Of a stretch of 64,000 bases of DNA, positions 9,933-19,687 are shown one piece after another (the stretch's first letter is position 1; the number at the start of each line of letters is the position of its first letter). Source of the stretch: Pirellulimonas nuda (GTDB taxonomy: Bacteria > Planctomycetota > Planctomycetia > Pirellulales > Lacipirellulaceae); assembly GCF_007750855.1 (NCBI RefSeq), contig NZ_CP036291.1:5988905-6052904 (forward strand), written 5' to 3'. Below the pieces are notes generated by a model that saw only the letters and a program-made list of their open reading frames with translations, was not told the DNA's origin and did not search any database. The position numbers and the translations under genes were made by a program.

Positions 9933-10202
9933 CTACCGCTTCCCCTTGCCGCCGTGGCCGCGGAAGCTTCGCGTCGGCGAGAACTCGCCGAGCTTGTGCC
10001 CGACCATGTCCTCGGTCACGAAGACCTTCACGTGGATCTTGCCGTTGTGCACCATGAAGGTGTGCCCAACGAACTCCGGAATAATCGTGCAGGCGCGCGC
10101 CCAGGTGGTGATCGGCTCTTTCGAGCCGCGTTCGTTCAACTTCTCGACCTTCCCGTACACGTTCGGGTCGATGTACGGGCCTTTCTTAAGGGAACGACTC
10201 AT
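9933..10202 (-). CDS. rpsS: 30S ribosomal protein S19
   Basis: Head-domain protein of 89 residues. [40 protein letters not shown] and [10 protein letters not shown] are diagnostic. It follows rplB after 25 bases; an unusual 101-base spacer with an inverted repeat follows it. Confidence 0.97.
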   Translation of the reverse strand: MSRSLKKGPYIDPNVYGKVEKLNERGSKEPITTWARACTIIPEFVGHTFMVHNGKIHVKVFVTEDMVGHKLGEFSPTRSFRGHGGKGKR

Positions 10203-10227
10203 AGCGCCTAGCAGCCTTAAACGTTTC

Positions 10228-11091
10228 TTACTTGGTGATCAACTTCTGCACGCCGTAACGCCGACTCTTACGCCGACGGACGATCGCGCTGTTGGACGGC
10301 TTGCGACGCTGACGCGTGGCGCCGCCCTTGGCGCTCTTGCCCTGCGGGCTTACCGGGTGACGGCCACCCTTGGTCCGGCCCTCGCCGCCGCCGTGCGGGT
10401 GGTCGACCGGGTTCATCGCGGTGCCGCGGACGTGCGGGCGACGGCCCAACCAACGCTTGCGGCCCGCCTTGCCCAACACAACCGAGCTGTGGTCGGGGTT
10501 GCTTGCCACGCCGATGGTCGCCCGACAGGCGGACGGCACGCGGCGGATCTCTCCGCTGGGGAGCGAGATCTGCGCCCAGTCCGCCTCGCGGGCCATCAGC
10601 GTGGCGCTGGTGCCGGCGCTGCGGCACAGCTCGGCGCCGCGGCCCGCGTTGAGCTCGACGTTGTGCACCGCGGTTGAGAGCGGGATCTTCGACAGCGGCA
10701 AGCAGTTGCCGAGGGTCGGCGCGGCTTCGGGGCCGCTCATCACCGTGGCGCCCGGCTTGAGGCCGTCCGGGGCGATTATGTAGCGACGCTCGCCGTCCTC
10801 GTACTCCACCAATGCGATGCGGGCCGAGCGGTTGGGGTCGTACTGGATGGACTCCACCTTGGCGGCCATGCCGTCCTTGTTGCGGCGGAAGTCGATCAGC
10901 CGGTAGCGACGCTTGTGGCCGCCGCCGCGGTGGCGGCAGGTGATCTTGCCCTGGTTGTTCCGTCCGCCGGTCTTCTTGATCGGACGCAGCAGGCTCTTCT
11001 CCGGCTTGGCGCCCGGGGTGAGCTCAGCAAAGTCGCTCACCGACGCGTTGCGGCGGCCGGCGCTGGTCGGTTTGTATTTTCGGATGCCCAT
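10228..11091 (-). CDS. rplB: 50S ribosomal protein L2
   Basis: Protein of 287 residues at the peptidyl-transferase region. [18 protein letters not shown] opens it, and [17 protein letters not shown] near residue 225 contains the conserved histidine loop. The rest, including the RNA-binding [16 protein letters not shown] block, is complete and of normal length. Confidence 0.97.
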   Translation of the reverse strand: MGIRKYKPTSAGRRNASVSDFAELTPGAKPEKSLLRPIKKTGGRNNQGKITCRHRGGGHKRRYRLIDFRRNKDGMAAKVESIQYDPNRSARIALVEYEDGERRYIIAPDGLKPGATVMSGPEAAPTLGNCLPLSKIPLSTAVHNVELNAGRGAELCRSAGTSATLMAREADWAQISLPSGEIRRVPSACRATIGVASNPDHSSVVLGKAGRKRWLGRRPHVRGTAMNPVDHPHGGGEGRTKGGRHPVSPQGKSAKGGATRQRRKPSNSAIVRRRKSRRYGVQKLITK

Positions 11092-11186
11092 GGCGCTGTG
11101 ACGTTAAACGATCGGCGGATTAAATGCGAACGGCCTTGCGGGCCTTTTGCGGGCCGGGGCCCGGCAGTCAAACCTGCTGTGACGGC

Positions 11187-11501
11187 CTAGAAGAAGTCGA
11201 TCCGATGCTCGGGGTCGAGGGTAACGATCGCCTTCTTCCAACTGCTGGTGATTCCGATCCTGGCGCGCGTGCGACGCTGCTTGCCGGGGCGGTTCTGCGT
11301 GTGAACCTTCACCACCTTGACGTTGAACAACTCTTCGACCGCCCGTCGCACGTCGCTCTTGGTCGCCAGTTTGCTGATCTGGAACGCGTAGGCGTTGTGA
11401 CGGGTCGAACGGTGCACACCCTTCTCGGTCACCAGCGGCTTCAGGATGACCTGGTGCGGCTCGAGCGTAAGTGTGGTTTGAAACGGGATATGCCGGGGCA
11501 T
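11187..11501 (-). CDS. rplW: 50S ribosomal protein L23
   Basis: Tunnel-exit protein that docks trigger factor and SRP. It has 104 residues, with LEPHQVILKPLVTEKG at the start of the core and the conserved VHTQNRPGKQRRTRARIG loop. A short N-terminal lead (MPRHIPFQTTL) precedes the usual family start. It sits between rplD and rplB. Confidence 0.95.
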   Translation of the reverse strand: MPRHIPFQTTLTLEPHQVILKPLVTEKGVHRSTRHNAYAFQISKLATKSDVRRAVEELFNVKVVKVHTQNRPGKQRRTRARIGITSSWKKAIVTLDPEHRIDFF

Positions 11502-11576
11502 GATTCAGCTCGACGTTGTGTTGTCGACGGACGTAACGCGATGAACTTATCTTCTCTGTCTGCAAACGCAGCGAAC

Positions 11577-12242
11577 TCAGGAGGCCGCGGCGGCCTCTGG
11601 CTTGGCCGCACTCTTTCCGCCCGGCTTGGCTCGCAACGCGTCGAGCGCGGCCTTAGTGACCAGCACCTTCTTCGAGGCGAGCAGGCTCAACGCGTTGAGC
11701 TCCGACGCCGGCGAGATCTTGGCCGAGGCCAGGTTCCGCACGCTCCGGTAGACGTTCAGGTCGTGCGTCTCGGTGGTCACCAGCGTCGAGCACTGGTCAC
11801 AACCCAACACCTTGAGGATGTGGGCCATGTCCTTGGTGCGGGGCGCATCGAAACGCAGCTCGTCGATCACGATCAACTCGTCGTCGCGGACCTTGGAGGC
11901 CAGCGCCATACGGGTGGCGATCTGCAGGGCCTTGCGCGGCAAGCGGTACGAGTAATCCCGCGGCTGCCGGGCGTGGATGTGACCACCACCGCGACGCACG
12001 CCGCTCCGCTTGCTGCCGGCGCGGGCGTTGCCCGTGCCCTTCTGGCGGTACATCTTCTTCTTGTTGCCGGCCACCTGGGCGCGGGTCTTGGTCTTGTGCG
12101 TCCCCTGCCGCAGGTTCGCCTGGTACATCACCACGGCGTCGTGCAGGAGCTGCTTGTTGATACTCGACGCGAAGTCCTCGGCCTCGACGTTGTACGTCCC
12201 GACCTTGTTGCCTTTGCGATCGTGAATGGTGAGCTTGGGCAT
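11577..12242 (-). CDS. rplD: 50S ribosomal protein L4
   Basis: Protein of 221 residues whose loop lines the exit tunnel. The loop QGTHKTKTRAQVAGNKKKMY..GTGNARAGSKRSGVRRGGG is intact. The last ~20 residues are an Ala/Lys-rich tail (KPGGKSAAKPEAAAAS), longer than usual. It starts ten bases after rplC ends. Confidence 0.95.
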   Translation of the reverse strand: MPKLTIHDRKGNKVGTYNVEAEDFASSINKQLLHDAVVMYQANLRQGTHKTKTRAQVAGNKKKMYRQKGTGNARAGSKRSGVRRGGGHIHARQPRDYSYRLPRKALQIATRMALASKVRDDELIVIDELRFDAPRTKDMAHILKVLGCDQCSTLVTTETHDLNVYRSVRNLASAKISPASELNALSLLASKKVLVTKAALDALRAKPGGKSAAKPEAAAAS

Positions 12243-12252
12243 CTTGCTTCGC

Positions 12253-12969
12253 CTACTTCAACTTGTTGGTCTTCTGGACGATGACAAATCCGCCGTTCGG
12301 CCCCGGAACGGCGCCGCGGATCACCAGCAGGTTGTTCTCGGCGTCGATCGACACGAGCTTCTGGTTCCGCACGGTGCAGCGGGCGTTGCCGTACTGCCCC
12401 GGCATCTTGATTCCCTTGAACAGGCGGCTGGGGTAGGCGCTGCAGCCGGTGCCCCCCATCGCCCGGTGGCACTTCTTCACGCCGTGCGTGGCCCGCTGGC
12501 CCTTGAAGTTGTGACGCTTCATGGCGCCGGAGAAGCCGCGGCCCTTGCTGGTGCCGATGACGTCGATCCGCTCGATGCCTTCAAAGGCGGAGACGTTCAC
12601 TTCCGAGCCAACGGCCATCTCGCCGGTTTGGCCGCGGAACTCGCGGACGAACCGCTTGGGCTCGCAGTCGGCCTTGGCGGGGAGCTCAACGCCAGCGGCG
12701 GAGCGGGACTTCGATCGCTTGCTGTCGAGCTTGGCGACGTGGCCACGCTCGCTGCGGCTCGCCAGGCGGCGAGGCTTGTCGAGGTAGCCGACCTGGACGG
12801 CGGAGTAGCCATCGGTCTCGGGCGTGCGGACCTGCAGCACGTGGCAGGGGCCGGCCTGAATGACGGTCACCGGGACGACAACGCCCGCTTCGTCGAAAAC
12901 CTGCGTCATCCCCACCTTGCGGCCGAGGATTCCGATAATCTGCTTGTTAGCTTGCTTGTCGCTAGCCAT
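12253..12969 (-). CDS. rplC: 50S ribosomal protein L3
   Basis: Early-assembly protein of 238 residues. The ATG at 12969 directly follows an in-frame GTG and is preferred because AAGG lies at suitable distance. GILGRKVGMTQVFDE and KGRGFSGAMKRHNFKGQRAT (the loop reaching the peptidyl-transferase centre, with the glutamine methylated in some bacteria) are clear. The block after THG reads CHRAMGGTGCSAYP, more divergent than the usual HRxPGSIG. Confidence 0.95.
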   Translation of the reverse strand: MASDKQANKQIIGILGRKVGMTQVFDEAGVVVPVTVIQAGPCHVLQVRTPETDGYSAVQVGYLDKPRRLASRSERGHVAKLDSKRSKSRSAAGVELPAKADCEPKRFVREFRGQTGEMAVGSEVNVSAFEGIERIDVIGTSKGRGFSGAMKRHNFKGQRATHGVKKCHRAMGGTGCSAYPSRLFKGIKMPGQYGNARCTVRNQKLVSIDAENNLLVIRGAVPGPNGGFVIVQKTNKLK

Positions 12970-13152
12970 CACGCCACGCCTTAACGCAGGTTCGATTGAA
13001 GGGGTTTGTCGTCGGACGGGAGGCCGGCGATCCGCCTACTGCGGACACCGCCTTACCCGACTGACTTCCAGTCATGTACTCGGTCGGCCGCCGGGAGGTC
13101 GCTGGGACCGCGGACGGCCTGATTGGTCTCTAAGTTGGCTTTCTGCTAGACG

Positions 13153-13180
13153 CGCCGACCGGAGGTCGGCGGCTATAGCA
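13153..13180. repeat. Palindromic element, GTA-hairpin family
   Basis: Arms CGCCGACC and GGTCGGCG around GGA, followed by GCTATAGC. It lies in the 245-base spacer between rpsJ and rplC, which holds nothing else recognisable. Related copies occur near 20979, 21046, 42972, 43048, 50858 and 63886. Confidence 0.6.
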
Positions 13181-13214
13181 ATCACGATGGCTTGCCAGCC
13201 CGTCGCAGGACTGC

Positions 13215-13538
13215 TCAGCCCGTGGTTGCCTTAATCTTGATGTCCACACCGGCCGGCAGGCTGAGCTTGTTCAAAGCCTCGATCGTCTTGGCCGTGGCCT
13301 GGACGATGTCGATCAGCCGCTTGTGGGTGCGGATCTCGAACTGCTGCCGCGACTTCTTGTCCACGTGCGGGCCGCGGAGAACGGTGTAGCGTTCGATCCG
13401 GGTCGGCAACGGGATCGGCCCGTGGACCATGGAGTTGGTACGCTTGGCCGTATCGACGATCTCGGCCGCGCTCTGGTCGAGCACCGCGTGGTCGTAGGCT
13501 TCCATCCGAATGCGAATGATTTCTTGCGGCGACGCCAC
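13215..13538 (-). CDS. rpsJ: 30S ribosomal protein S10
   Basis: First gene of the cluster, 107 residues; S10 also serves transcription antitermination as Nus[38 protein letters not shown] and [16 protein letters not shown] are diagnostic. A strong promoter lies 100 bases upstream. The spacer to rplC is 245 bases, unusually long. Confidence 0.97.
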   Translation of the reverse strand: MASPQEIIRIRMEAYDHAVLDQSAAEIVDTAKRTNSMVHGPIPLPTRIERYTVLRGPHVDKKSRQQFEIRTHKRLIDIVQATAKTIEALNKLSLPAGVDIKIKATTG

Positions 13539-13637
13539 TCTGCAGCTCCAGAACCGGACCCGTTATCAAACAACCACCGCTACCCGCTTCTCCGCGACAC
13601 ACGACCACGTGGCCGAGCGATCAGCGGCGAATCGACG

Positions 13638-13666
13638 AATGTACGTCGATGGCCAAAGTGTGTCAA
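13638..13666 (-). promoter_or_regulatory. Probable sigma70 promoter of the ribosomal protein cluster
   Basis: On the minus strand TTGACA (13666-13661), a 17-base spacer and TACATT (13643-13638) give a perfect -35 and a 4/6 -10, about 100 bases before rpsJ. The 331-base gap 13539-13869 otherwise holds only the terminator of the preceding gene and two copies of GTCAGAAAAC of unknown meaning. Confidence 0.65.
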
Positions 13667-13789
13667 CGGGCGGTAGGGGCGCCCGCGGGGCCAGGACGCC
13701 CCGAGAGGGGTCAGAAAACCGCGATGCTGGCAGGCGCGTCTGCGCAATCGGCAAGCTCGCCGGTCGGCGTCAGAAAACAGCCCCCCCTA

Positions 13790-13822
13790 GCGAGGCGGCC
13801 GCTGCCCGGCGGGCCGCCTCGC
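13790..13822 (-). terminator. Probable terminator after the DUF4139 gene
   Basis: A perfect 11-bp stem (GCGAGGCGGCC / GGCCGCCTCGC) with an 11-base loop lies 48 bases past the stop at 13870. On the minus strand it is followed after a G-run by TGTTTTCT, a weak U-tract. Confidence 0.5.
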
Positions 13823-13869
13823 CAAGGGGCGCAGTCGGGCGGCGGCAGGAGGCCCACTGCCCATTGGCC

Positions 13870-15861
13870 CTAGCGTTTGGCGGGCATCCCGACGATCGAC
13901 AGCTCCTTGTCGTACTCGACCCGCAGCGTGTATTCCACCGCGGCGCTGTCGGCGCCGGTTGAGCCGGCCGGGGCTTCGAGGTCCCACCGCAGCAGGCCCA
14001 GCTTGCGCTCGGCGGCCTGGTCGGGGTAGTCGGCCAGCTTCTTGCCGGGGTCGACCAGCGTGATCTTGATGTCGTCTTCTGCAATGGTGGGGATGCGGTC
14101 GACCAGCCGTACCTGGGCCTCCTCGCCCGCAAAGTTCTCTACCGTGAGCCGGTAGACGAAGTCGACGATCCGGTTCCCCCCCTGGATGGTTTCTTCCTTG
14201 CTGACCAGCTCGCGGCCGGCGCGGAGCGAGGCGTCGATCCCCAGCCCGACGGTGAACGACTCTCCCGCCGCCACGGTCGGCACCGCGCCGCGGCCCACGA
14301 ACTCGTCTCCCAGGAAGGTCGAGGCGGGGCCGGCAAGCAGCACCACGTCGCCGGTGTTGGTGAGCTTGGCTTCTTCGTAGACGTAGCTAGTGAGCACCGG
14401 TGTCGCCAAGCGGTAGAAGTCCCCCTTGAGGGGCAGCCGGGCGATCTGGATGAGCTGCCGGTCGCTGCGGCTGGGGAGCGACGTGCGCCCCGCTAGCTTG
14501 TAGCTGACGCTCACCCCCTCGGCGGGAGGCTGTGATCCTCGAGAGTCTTTCGATTTCGCGACGATACCCTCGGCGTTGAAGTCTAGGATCTGCGACTCGT
14601 TGGCGAAGTAATTGAGGCCGGCGTCGCCGTTGACGCCGAACCCGACTTGAAACGACTGACGACCGGCTGCTTGCCCGTCGCCCCCCATTCCGCCGTACGG
14701 TTGCCCAGATTGTTGGACAGAGTGGTCAAATGAACCTTGCCGATACGGCATACTTGAGTCCGCGGCGAAGGCGGGCGCCTCAAGCGGTTGCTGCTGCTGC
14801 GGCTCCGATGCAGGCGTCTGCTCCACCGCGGCGTTCAGCTCGCCCAGCCGGTTGCGAACATCCGATAGCTTGTCGCGGCTCGCGTCCAGCTGCCGCTTGA
14901 GGCGGCTGTATTCCTCGGCGCCAACGGCGACCTTGGGGCCGCCGCTCGCGGGGCTGTCTCCCAGGCGGATCGCCAGCGGGTCAAGCTTGGGGGGCTCGGC
15001 CACCAGCGACGGCGTGGCGGTCGACAGCGTCATCGCGACGTCGGTCCAGTCCTCGCCGCTCATCTGCTGCACCTGGGCGTTGTACTCCACGGTCACCTGC
15101 TTGCGGTCGGTCCCCGCCCGCAGGTTGTACGACGGGCTCCAGCCGGCGCCCGCCACCAAGTAACGCAGCCGCAGCGAGGCGCCCGCCTCCTGGGCGTCGA
15201 CGAACACCACCGCCTCGCGGACCGTGGTCGCGGAGCCGCTGGTGATGTTCTGGCGTTTGCGGGTCGCTAGGTTGATCTCTTCGTTCAGCCCCCGCTGCGC
15301 CTTGGCGAGCTCCAACTCTTCGGCCGCTACCTGCTCCCGCCGCGAGAAGATCAGCTCGGTCAGGCTGGTCAGCGTCTCGGCGTTCAGCACGCCGTGCTCC
15401 AGCTCGTTCTTGGCGGTTCCGGCCGTGAAGCCCTCGAGGCTGTTCAGGTACTTGGTGCGATCGGCCAACAGCTTCTGCTCCCGCTCGACCGCCGAGAGCT
15501 CGTCCCGCAGCTCCTGGAGCTGCTCGTCGAGCTCGCGGACCTCCGCACGCACGTCCTGCTCCACCGGCCGGGTGCGGTAGCGGACCGAGCGGATCTCGAG
15601 GCCCTCGCCCGGCTCTGCGTACAGGCTTTCGGGCAGGATCAACGCCGGCAGGTTGGTCACCACCACCTCCTGCAGCCCCGTCTGGTCACCCGGCAGCGTC
15701 ACCGAGCGGGTGACCAACGCCTGCCCCTGGTAGACGGTGACCTCGGTCACATCTCCGTCGGTGAGGCGGTCGGCGTCGACCGGTTCGGTCTCCTGAGCCG
15801 CCACTGGGCGAGACGCGAACGCGTAGAGCAGCAGCAGGGTCAGCGTGAGGGTTCGCGTCAT
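13870..15861 (-). CDS. MuiA-like DUF4139 family exported protein
   Basis: A 663-residue secreted protein. A signal peptide (LTLTLLLLYAFASRPVAAQ) is followed by a DUF4140-like N-terminal domain (VTEVTVYQGQALVTRSVTLP, about residues 38-135), a Glu/Leu-rich coiled coil (about 105-215) and a long C-terminal DUF4139 beta domain (LRYLVAGAGWSPSYNLRA onward). This is the architecture of proteins called mucoidy inhibitor MuiA family; their biochemical role is unknown. A Gln/Pro/Gly-rich linker lies around residues 350-400. GGAG nine bases before the ATG supports the start. It is monocistronic between two hairpin terminators. Confidence 0.85.
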   Translation of the reverse strand: MTRTLTLTLLLLYAFASRPVAAQETEPVDADRLTDGDVTEVTVYQGQALVTRSVTLPGDQTGLQEVVVTNLPALILPESLYAEPGEGLEIRSVRYRTRPVEQDVRAEVRELDEQLQELRDELSAVEREQKLLADRTKYLNSLEGFTAGTAKNELEHGVLNAETLTSLTELIFSRREQVAAEELELAKAQRGLNEEINLATRKRQNITSGSATTVREAVVFVDAQEAGASLRLRYLVAGAGWSPSYNLRAGTDRKQVTVEYNAQVQQMSGEDWTDVAMTLSTATPSLVAEPPKLDPLAIRLGDSPASGGPKVAVGAEEYSRLKRQLDASRDKLSDVRNRLGELNAAVEQTPASEPQQQQPLEAPAFAADSSMPYRQGSFDHSVQQSGQPYGGMGGDGQAAGRQSFQVGFGVNGDAGLNYFANESQILDFNAEGIVAKSKDSRGSQPPAEGVSVSYKLAGRTSLPSRSDRQLIQIARLPLKGDFYRLATPVLTSYVYEEAKLTNTGDVVLLAGPASTFLGDEFVGRGAVPTVAAGESFTVGLGIDASLRAGRELVSKEETIQGGNRIVDFVYRLTVENFAGEEAQVRLVDRIPTIAEDDIKITLVDPGKKLADYPDQAAERKLGLLRWDLEAPAGSTGADSAAVEYTLRVEYDKELSIVGMPAKR

Positions 15862-15972
15862 CCCAGTAGTCTCCGGAAGTGAATCGATGAACCGAGTAGG
15901 GTGGTCGCCCCAGCGTCGGACGCTCCGGGGGTCATCGTAGTTCCCTTCCGCCGCCAGATTCTACCTACTCGC

Positions 15973-16009
15973 AAAAAAAGCCCGCGAGAGAAAGCTCTCT
16001 CGCGGGCTT
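15973..16009 (-). terminator. Rho-independent terminator of the YXWGXW gene
   Basis: A 14-bp perfect stem (AAGCCCGCGAGAGA and its complement) with a 4-base loop is followed on the minus strand by a run of seven T. It lies 28 bases past the stop at 16037. Confidence 0.88.
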
Positions 16010-16036
16010 CGGGGTTAAGCCCAATCGTAAGCGCCG

Positions 16037-17899
16037 TTACCGGTCGCCGCCGCGGTTTCCGCCTCCATTTCCCCCGGAGTTGCCGCCGGCATTGCCTCCG
16101 CGGTTGCCGCCACCGCCTCGGTTACCGCCGCCGATGTTCAGCGAACCGACTCCCGGCACGTTGATGCTGGCGCCGCCGCTGCCGCGATTGCCGCTGCTGC
16201 CGCGGTTGCTGGGCATCGGCTGGCCGCCGGGCTGCGGCCCGCTGGGTTGGCCACGGTAGCCGGGCAGCGACTGCCGCGGCTGGAAGTTCTGCTGCGGCCC
16301 GACGCTAGGCTGGCGCTGAGGGCCGGGCACACCGCGGTAGCCACGCACCTGCGGCTGTGCGTTCTGGCCGCGCTGCAGAGCGTCGCGAGCCGCCTGCTGG
16401 GCGGCGCCCTGCGCGTTGGCCGCCGGTCCGGGGATCGTGCCGCGTAGGCTCTGCGGGATCGTGAACGACCCGGGGCGGAAGCCTTCGGGGACGCGTACCG
16501 ATCCGCGTGCGCCGGCTTGGGCGTCGCCACGCGCGTTGCCGGCGCCCGCTTGGGCCTCGGCATTGGCGTTGGCGTTGCCGCGTACGTCCGCGTTGGCTCG
16601 CACGTCGGGCCCGCGGTTGGTTTGGAAATCAAAACGGTTGTCGACTTCTGCCTGGGCGCGGGTACGCGAGAACTCGCGTAGCTGCTCGGCCCGCTGGGTG
16701 GCCTGCTCGCGTTGCTGCTGGCTCACCGTGGCCACCCCCAACGCCCCTAGCGGGTTCTTGGCGACCTGCTGCGCGTCGCGGATTAGTTGCGAAGTAGCCG
16801 CCACGTTGGCGTCGGCGTTCGCCCCACCGCGGCCGGGTCCACGGCCGTCGTTGCCACGTCCATTATTACCACGACCGTTATTGTCTGTGCCGCGACCGGC
16901 GTTGTAGTCGCGGCGGAAATCGTTCTGCCAGTTGTTGCGGTTGTGGCCGTAGTTCCACGCGTAGTAGGCGGTTAGCGGGTCGTACCCGCCACGGCCGTAG
17001 CCACGGTTGTTCCCTAGCCACGGCGAGTAACCGGGGTGGTTTCCGTAGTAACCGCCGCCGCCGTAGTAGTAGCCGCGTGAGGGGCCGATGAACAACGACG
17101 AGAGCAATAGCGACGTGTTCAAGATATTGTTCGGCCGGTAGCTGTAGCCGGCGCCCGGGTAGCGGCCTCCCGACCAATAGACGGGGGCGTACAGGTAGCC
17201 GCGGGACTGCACGGGATAGTCCCAGTAGCCGTTCACATACAGGCAGCCGCGTGGGGTCTGCTGGTAGTAGCTGGGGACGTAGACCCAGTTGGGCTGACCC
17301 TCGTACCAATAGCCGGCCCGCCAGGCGTAGTCGCTATTGCGATACTCCCAGCAGCCGGGGACCCAGAAGTAGTTCTCGCCCGGCGCGGGGCTCGACGGGC
17401 CTTCTTCAAGGCTGGCCGGGGGAGGGGGGAGGTAGCTGAGCTGCTGGGCGCCCGCGGTCGTCCAGAAGCCGGGGATGCGTTGGAAACCATCGGCCGCTTT
17501 AGCCCAGTGGCCCGGCACCCATTGGCGGTCCGGGGGCGTTACCCGCCACACACCGCTGACCCACACAAAGTCGTCGCGCGTGCCGTCCCAGTCCCAGTAG
17601 CCGGGGATCCACTCGACGTTGGCGCCATCGGGCTTTACTTCGGGGGGGACCTCGTTGATTGGTTCGGGGGGCTCACGGTTGACCGTGACCGGCTCGGCCG
17701 CTTCCAGCGTGACCCCTTCGGCAAACGCCTCGTGGATCGGGCCGGCTTCGAGCACTTCCGGCTGGCCAAGGTTGGCCTCGGGCCGGTCGTTGGACTGCGG
17801 GGTGCCGGGCAGCGCGGGTGGCTGCTGGGCGGCGCACACGCCTGCCCATGGCAGCAGCGCTGCTAGGCAGAGCAGGGCGGATTTCCATGTGTCTGGCAT
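16037..17899 (-). CDS. YXWGXW-repeat surface protein with low-complexity tail
   Basis: A 620-residue exported protein of unknown function. The ATG at 17899 has GGAGG seven bases upstream and opens a signal peptide ([20 protein letters not shown]). Residues about 75-240 carry repeated W-x-P-G-x-W units ([34 protein letters not shown]), the YXWGXW repeat. A Tyr/Gly-rich segment ([10 protein letters not shown]) follows, then an Asn/Arg/Gly-rich stretch, an Ala/Gln helix-forming part and a C-terminus of about 50 residues made of GGN/RG repeats. The family is common in planctomycetes and proteobacteria, perhaps in the cell envelope. It diverges from guaB across 273 bases. Confidence 0.8.
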   Translation of the reverse strand: MPDTWKSALLCLAALLPWAGVCAAQQPPALPGTPQSNDRPEANLGQPEVLEAGPIHEAFAEGVTLEAAEPVTVNREPPEPINEVPPEVKPDGANVEWIPGYWDWDGTRDDFVWVSGVWRVTPPDRQWVPGHWAKAADGFQRIPGFWTTAGAQQLSYLPPPPASLEEGPSSPAPGENYFWVPGCWEYRNSDYAWRAGYWYEGQPNWVYVPSYYQQTPRGCLYVNGYWDYPVQSRGYLYAPVYWSGGRYPGAGYSYRPNNILNTSLLLSSLFIGPSRGYYYGGGGYYGNHPGYSPWLGNNRGYGRGGYDPLTAYYAWNYGHNRNNWQNDFRRDYNAGRGTDNNGRGNNGRGNDGRGPGRGGANADANVAATSQLIRDAQQVAKNPLGALGVATVSQQQREQATQRAEQLREFSRTRAQAEVDNRFDFQTNRGPDVRANADVRGNANANAEAQAGAGNARGDAQAGARGSVRVPEGFRPGSFTIPQSLRGTIPGPAANAQGAAQQAARDALQRGQNAQPQVRGYRGVPGPQRQPSVGPQQNFQPRQSLPGYRGQPSGPQPGGQPMPSNRGSSGNRGSGGASINVPGVGSLNIGGGNRGGGGNRGGNAGGNSGGNGGGNRGGDR

Positions 17900-18172
17900 C
17901 GAAAAGCCTCCGGAAAGAGTCTGTGGCGGGTGGGTCGAAATCGGGGCGCTCCATCCCCCCAGGACCGACACATGCAAAGCCGGCGCCGGAACGCGAAAAT
18001 CAGGGGCCAAACGGGCGAAACCCTAGACAGACGCCGCGGATTGGCCCCGGCTGCTGATCGGCCGTCAAACAGCGGCCGCGTGGGCGCCGTCCAATACGGC
18101 CACCTTGCCATCAGGGCGATGGCGCTCCCAAAATGCGGGATTCCCTCGGCGCCCGCCCCTCAGGACACTGCG

Positions 18173-19687
18173 ATGCCCACCGCTGAATCCCACGACCCCT
18201 CGCAAGATCGCTCCGCCGGCCTCGGGCTCACGTTCGACGACGTGCTGCTAGAGCCCCGCTACAGCGACGTGGTCCCCGCCGAGGTGAGCGTCGCCACCCG
18301 GCTCACCGAGCGGATCGGGATGGAGATCCCGATCCTCAGCTCGCCGATGGACACCGTCACCGAGCACCGCATGGCGATCGGCCTGGCGCGCGAGGGGGGC
18401 CTCGGGGTGATCCACAAGAACCTCTCGATCGAGCTGCAGGCCCAAGAGGTCGAGAAGGTCAAACGCTCCGCCAACGGCATCATCGTCGACCCGGTGACGC
18501 TGCCCCCCGACGCTAGCATCCTGCAGGCGCGCGAAGCGATGGCTAGCAGCCGCGTCTCCGGTATCCCCATCGTCGAGCCCGGCGGCAAGCTAGCAGGCAT
18601 CCTCACCCGGCGTGATTTGCGGTTCCAAGACCGCGACGACGTGCCGGTGAGCGACGTGATGACGCGGCAGGAAACACTGGTAACGGCCACAGGGACTGTG
18701 ACGCTTGAAGAAGCTGAAAAGATCCTAATGGAAAAAAAGGTCGAGAAGCTTCTGCTGGTTGACGAAGATTACAGACTGACCGGCCTGATTACGATCAAGG
18801 ACATCGACCAGCTACGCAGTTACCCGCAGGCGGCCCGCGACCGGAGCGGGAGGCTGCGTGTCGGAGCGGCGGTTGGGGTCCACGATTACGAGCGGGTCGA
18901 GGGGCTGATCGCCGCCGGAGCCGACTTCGTGGTCGTCGACAGCGCGCACGGCCACTCGAAGAACGTGGTTGAGACGGTCGCACAAATCAAGAGCCGCTGG
19001 GACATCGACGTGGTGGCCGGCAACGTAGCGACGGCCGAGGGCTGCCGGGACCTGATCGGGGCCGGCGCCGACGCCGTGAAAGTGGGCATCGGGCCCGGGT
19101 CGATCTGCACCACGCGGATCATCTCCGGGATCGGCGTCCCGCAGATTACCGCGATCCAGAACGCCGCGCGGGCGGCGCAAGGAACGGGGACGACGATTAT
19201 CGCCGACGGCGGCGTGCGGTACTCCGGAGACATCACCAAGGCGCTCGCCGCGGGCGCCCACGCCGTGATGATCGGGGGCCTGCTCGCCGGGCTCGACGAG
19301 AGCCCGGGCGACCGGGTGCTGTACCAGGGACGCACGTACAAGAGCTACCGCGGGATGGGTTCACTGGGCGCCATGGTGCATGGCTCCAGCGAACGCTACC
19401 GCCAGGGCGGAGCGGAACGACAGGGAAAAGGAAAACTCGTCCCCGAAGGGGTGGAGGGCCGCGTCCCCTACAAGGGCGCGCTCGGCCCGTTCGTCTACCA
19501 ACTGGTGGGCGGCCTCCGCGCGGGGATGGGGTACTGTGGAACCAAGACCATCGATGAGCTGCGTACGGAAACGCGGTTCATACGGGTGTCGCCGGCATCG
19601 GTTAGGGAGAGCCATCCTCATGACATCGCCATCACGCAGGAAGCCCCAAATTACTCGGCTGAGTACGCCGACGGCGACTCCGTCTAG
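18173..19687 (+). CDS. guaB: Inosine-5'-monophosphate dehydrogenase
   Basis: Oxidises IMP to XMP with NAD, the committed step of GMP synthesis. It has 504 residues. The catalytic Cys312 lies in [10 protein letters not shown], the phosphate loop is [12 protein letters not shown], and two CBS domains occupy about residues 100-218 ([17 protein letters not shown] is in the second). The [10 protein letters not shown] flap and the K+-site region are present. The ATG at 18173 has CAGGA eight bases before; an upstream open frame has no similarity. Its 3' end overlaps the next gene by up to 68 bases. Confidence 0.96.
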   Translation: MPTAESHDPSQDRSAGLGLTFDDVLLEPRYSDVVPAEVSVATRLTERIGMEIPILSSPMDTVTEHRMAIGLAREGGLGVIHKNLSIELQAQEVEKVKRSANGIIVDPVTLPPDASILQAREAMASSRVSGIPIVEPGGKLAGILTRRDLRFQDRDDVPVSDVMTRQETLVTATGTVTLEEAEKILMEKKVEKLLLVDEDYRLTGLITIKDIDQLRSYPQAARDRSGRLRVGAAVGVHDYERVEGLIAAGADFVVVDSAHGHSKNVVETVAQIKSRWDIDVVAGNVATAEGCRDLIGAGADAVKVGIGPGSICTTRIISGIGVPQITAIQNAARAAQGTGTTIIADGGVRYSGDITKALAAGAHAVMIGGLLAGLDESPGDRVLYQGRTYKSYRGMGSLGAMVHGSSERYRQGGAERQGKGKLVPEGVEGRVPYKGALGPFVYQLVGGLRAGMGYCGTKTIDELRTETRFIRVSPASVRESHPHDIAITQEAPNYSAEYADGDSV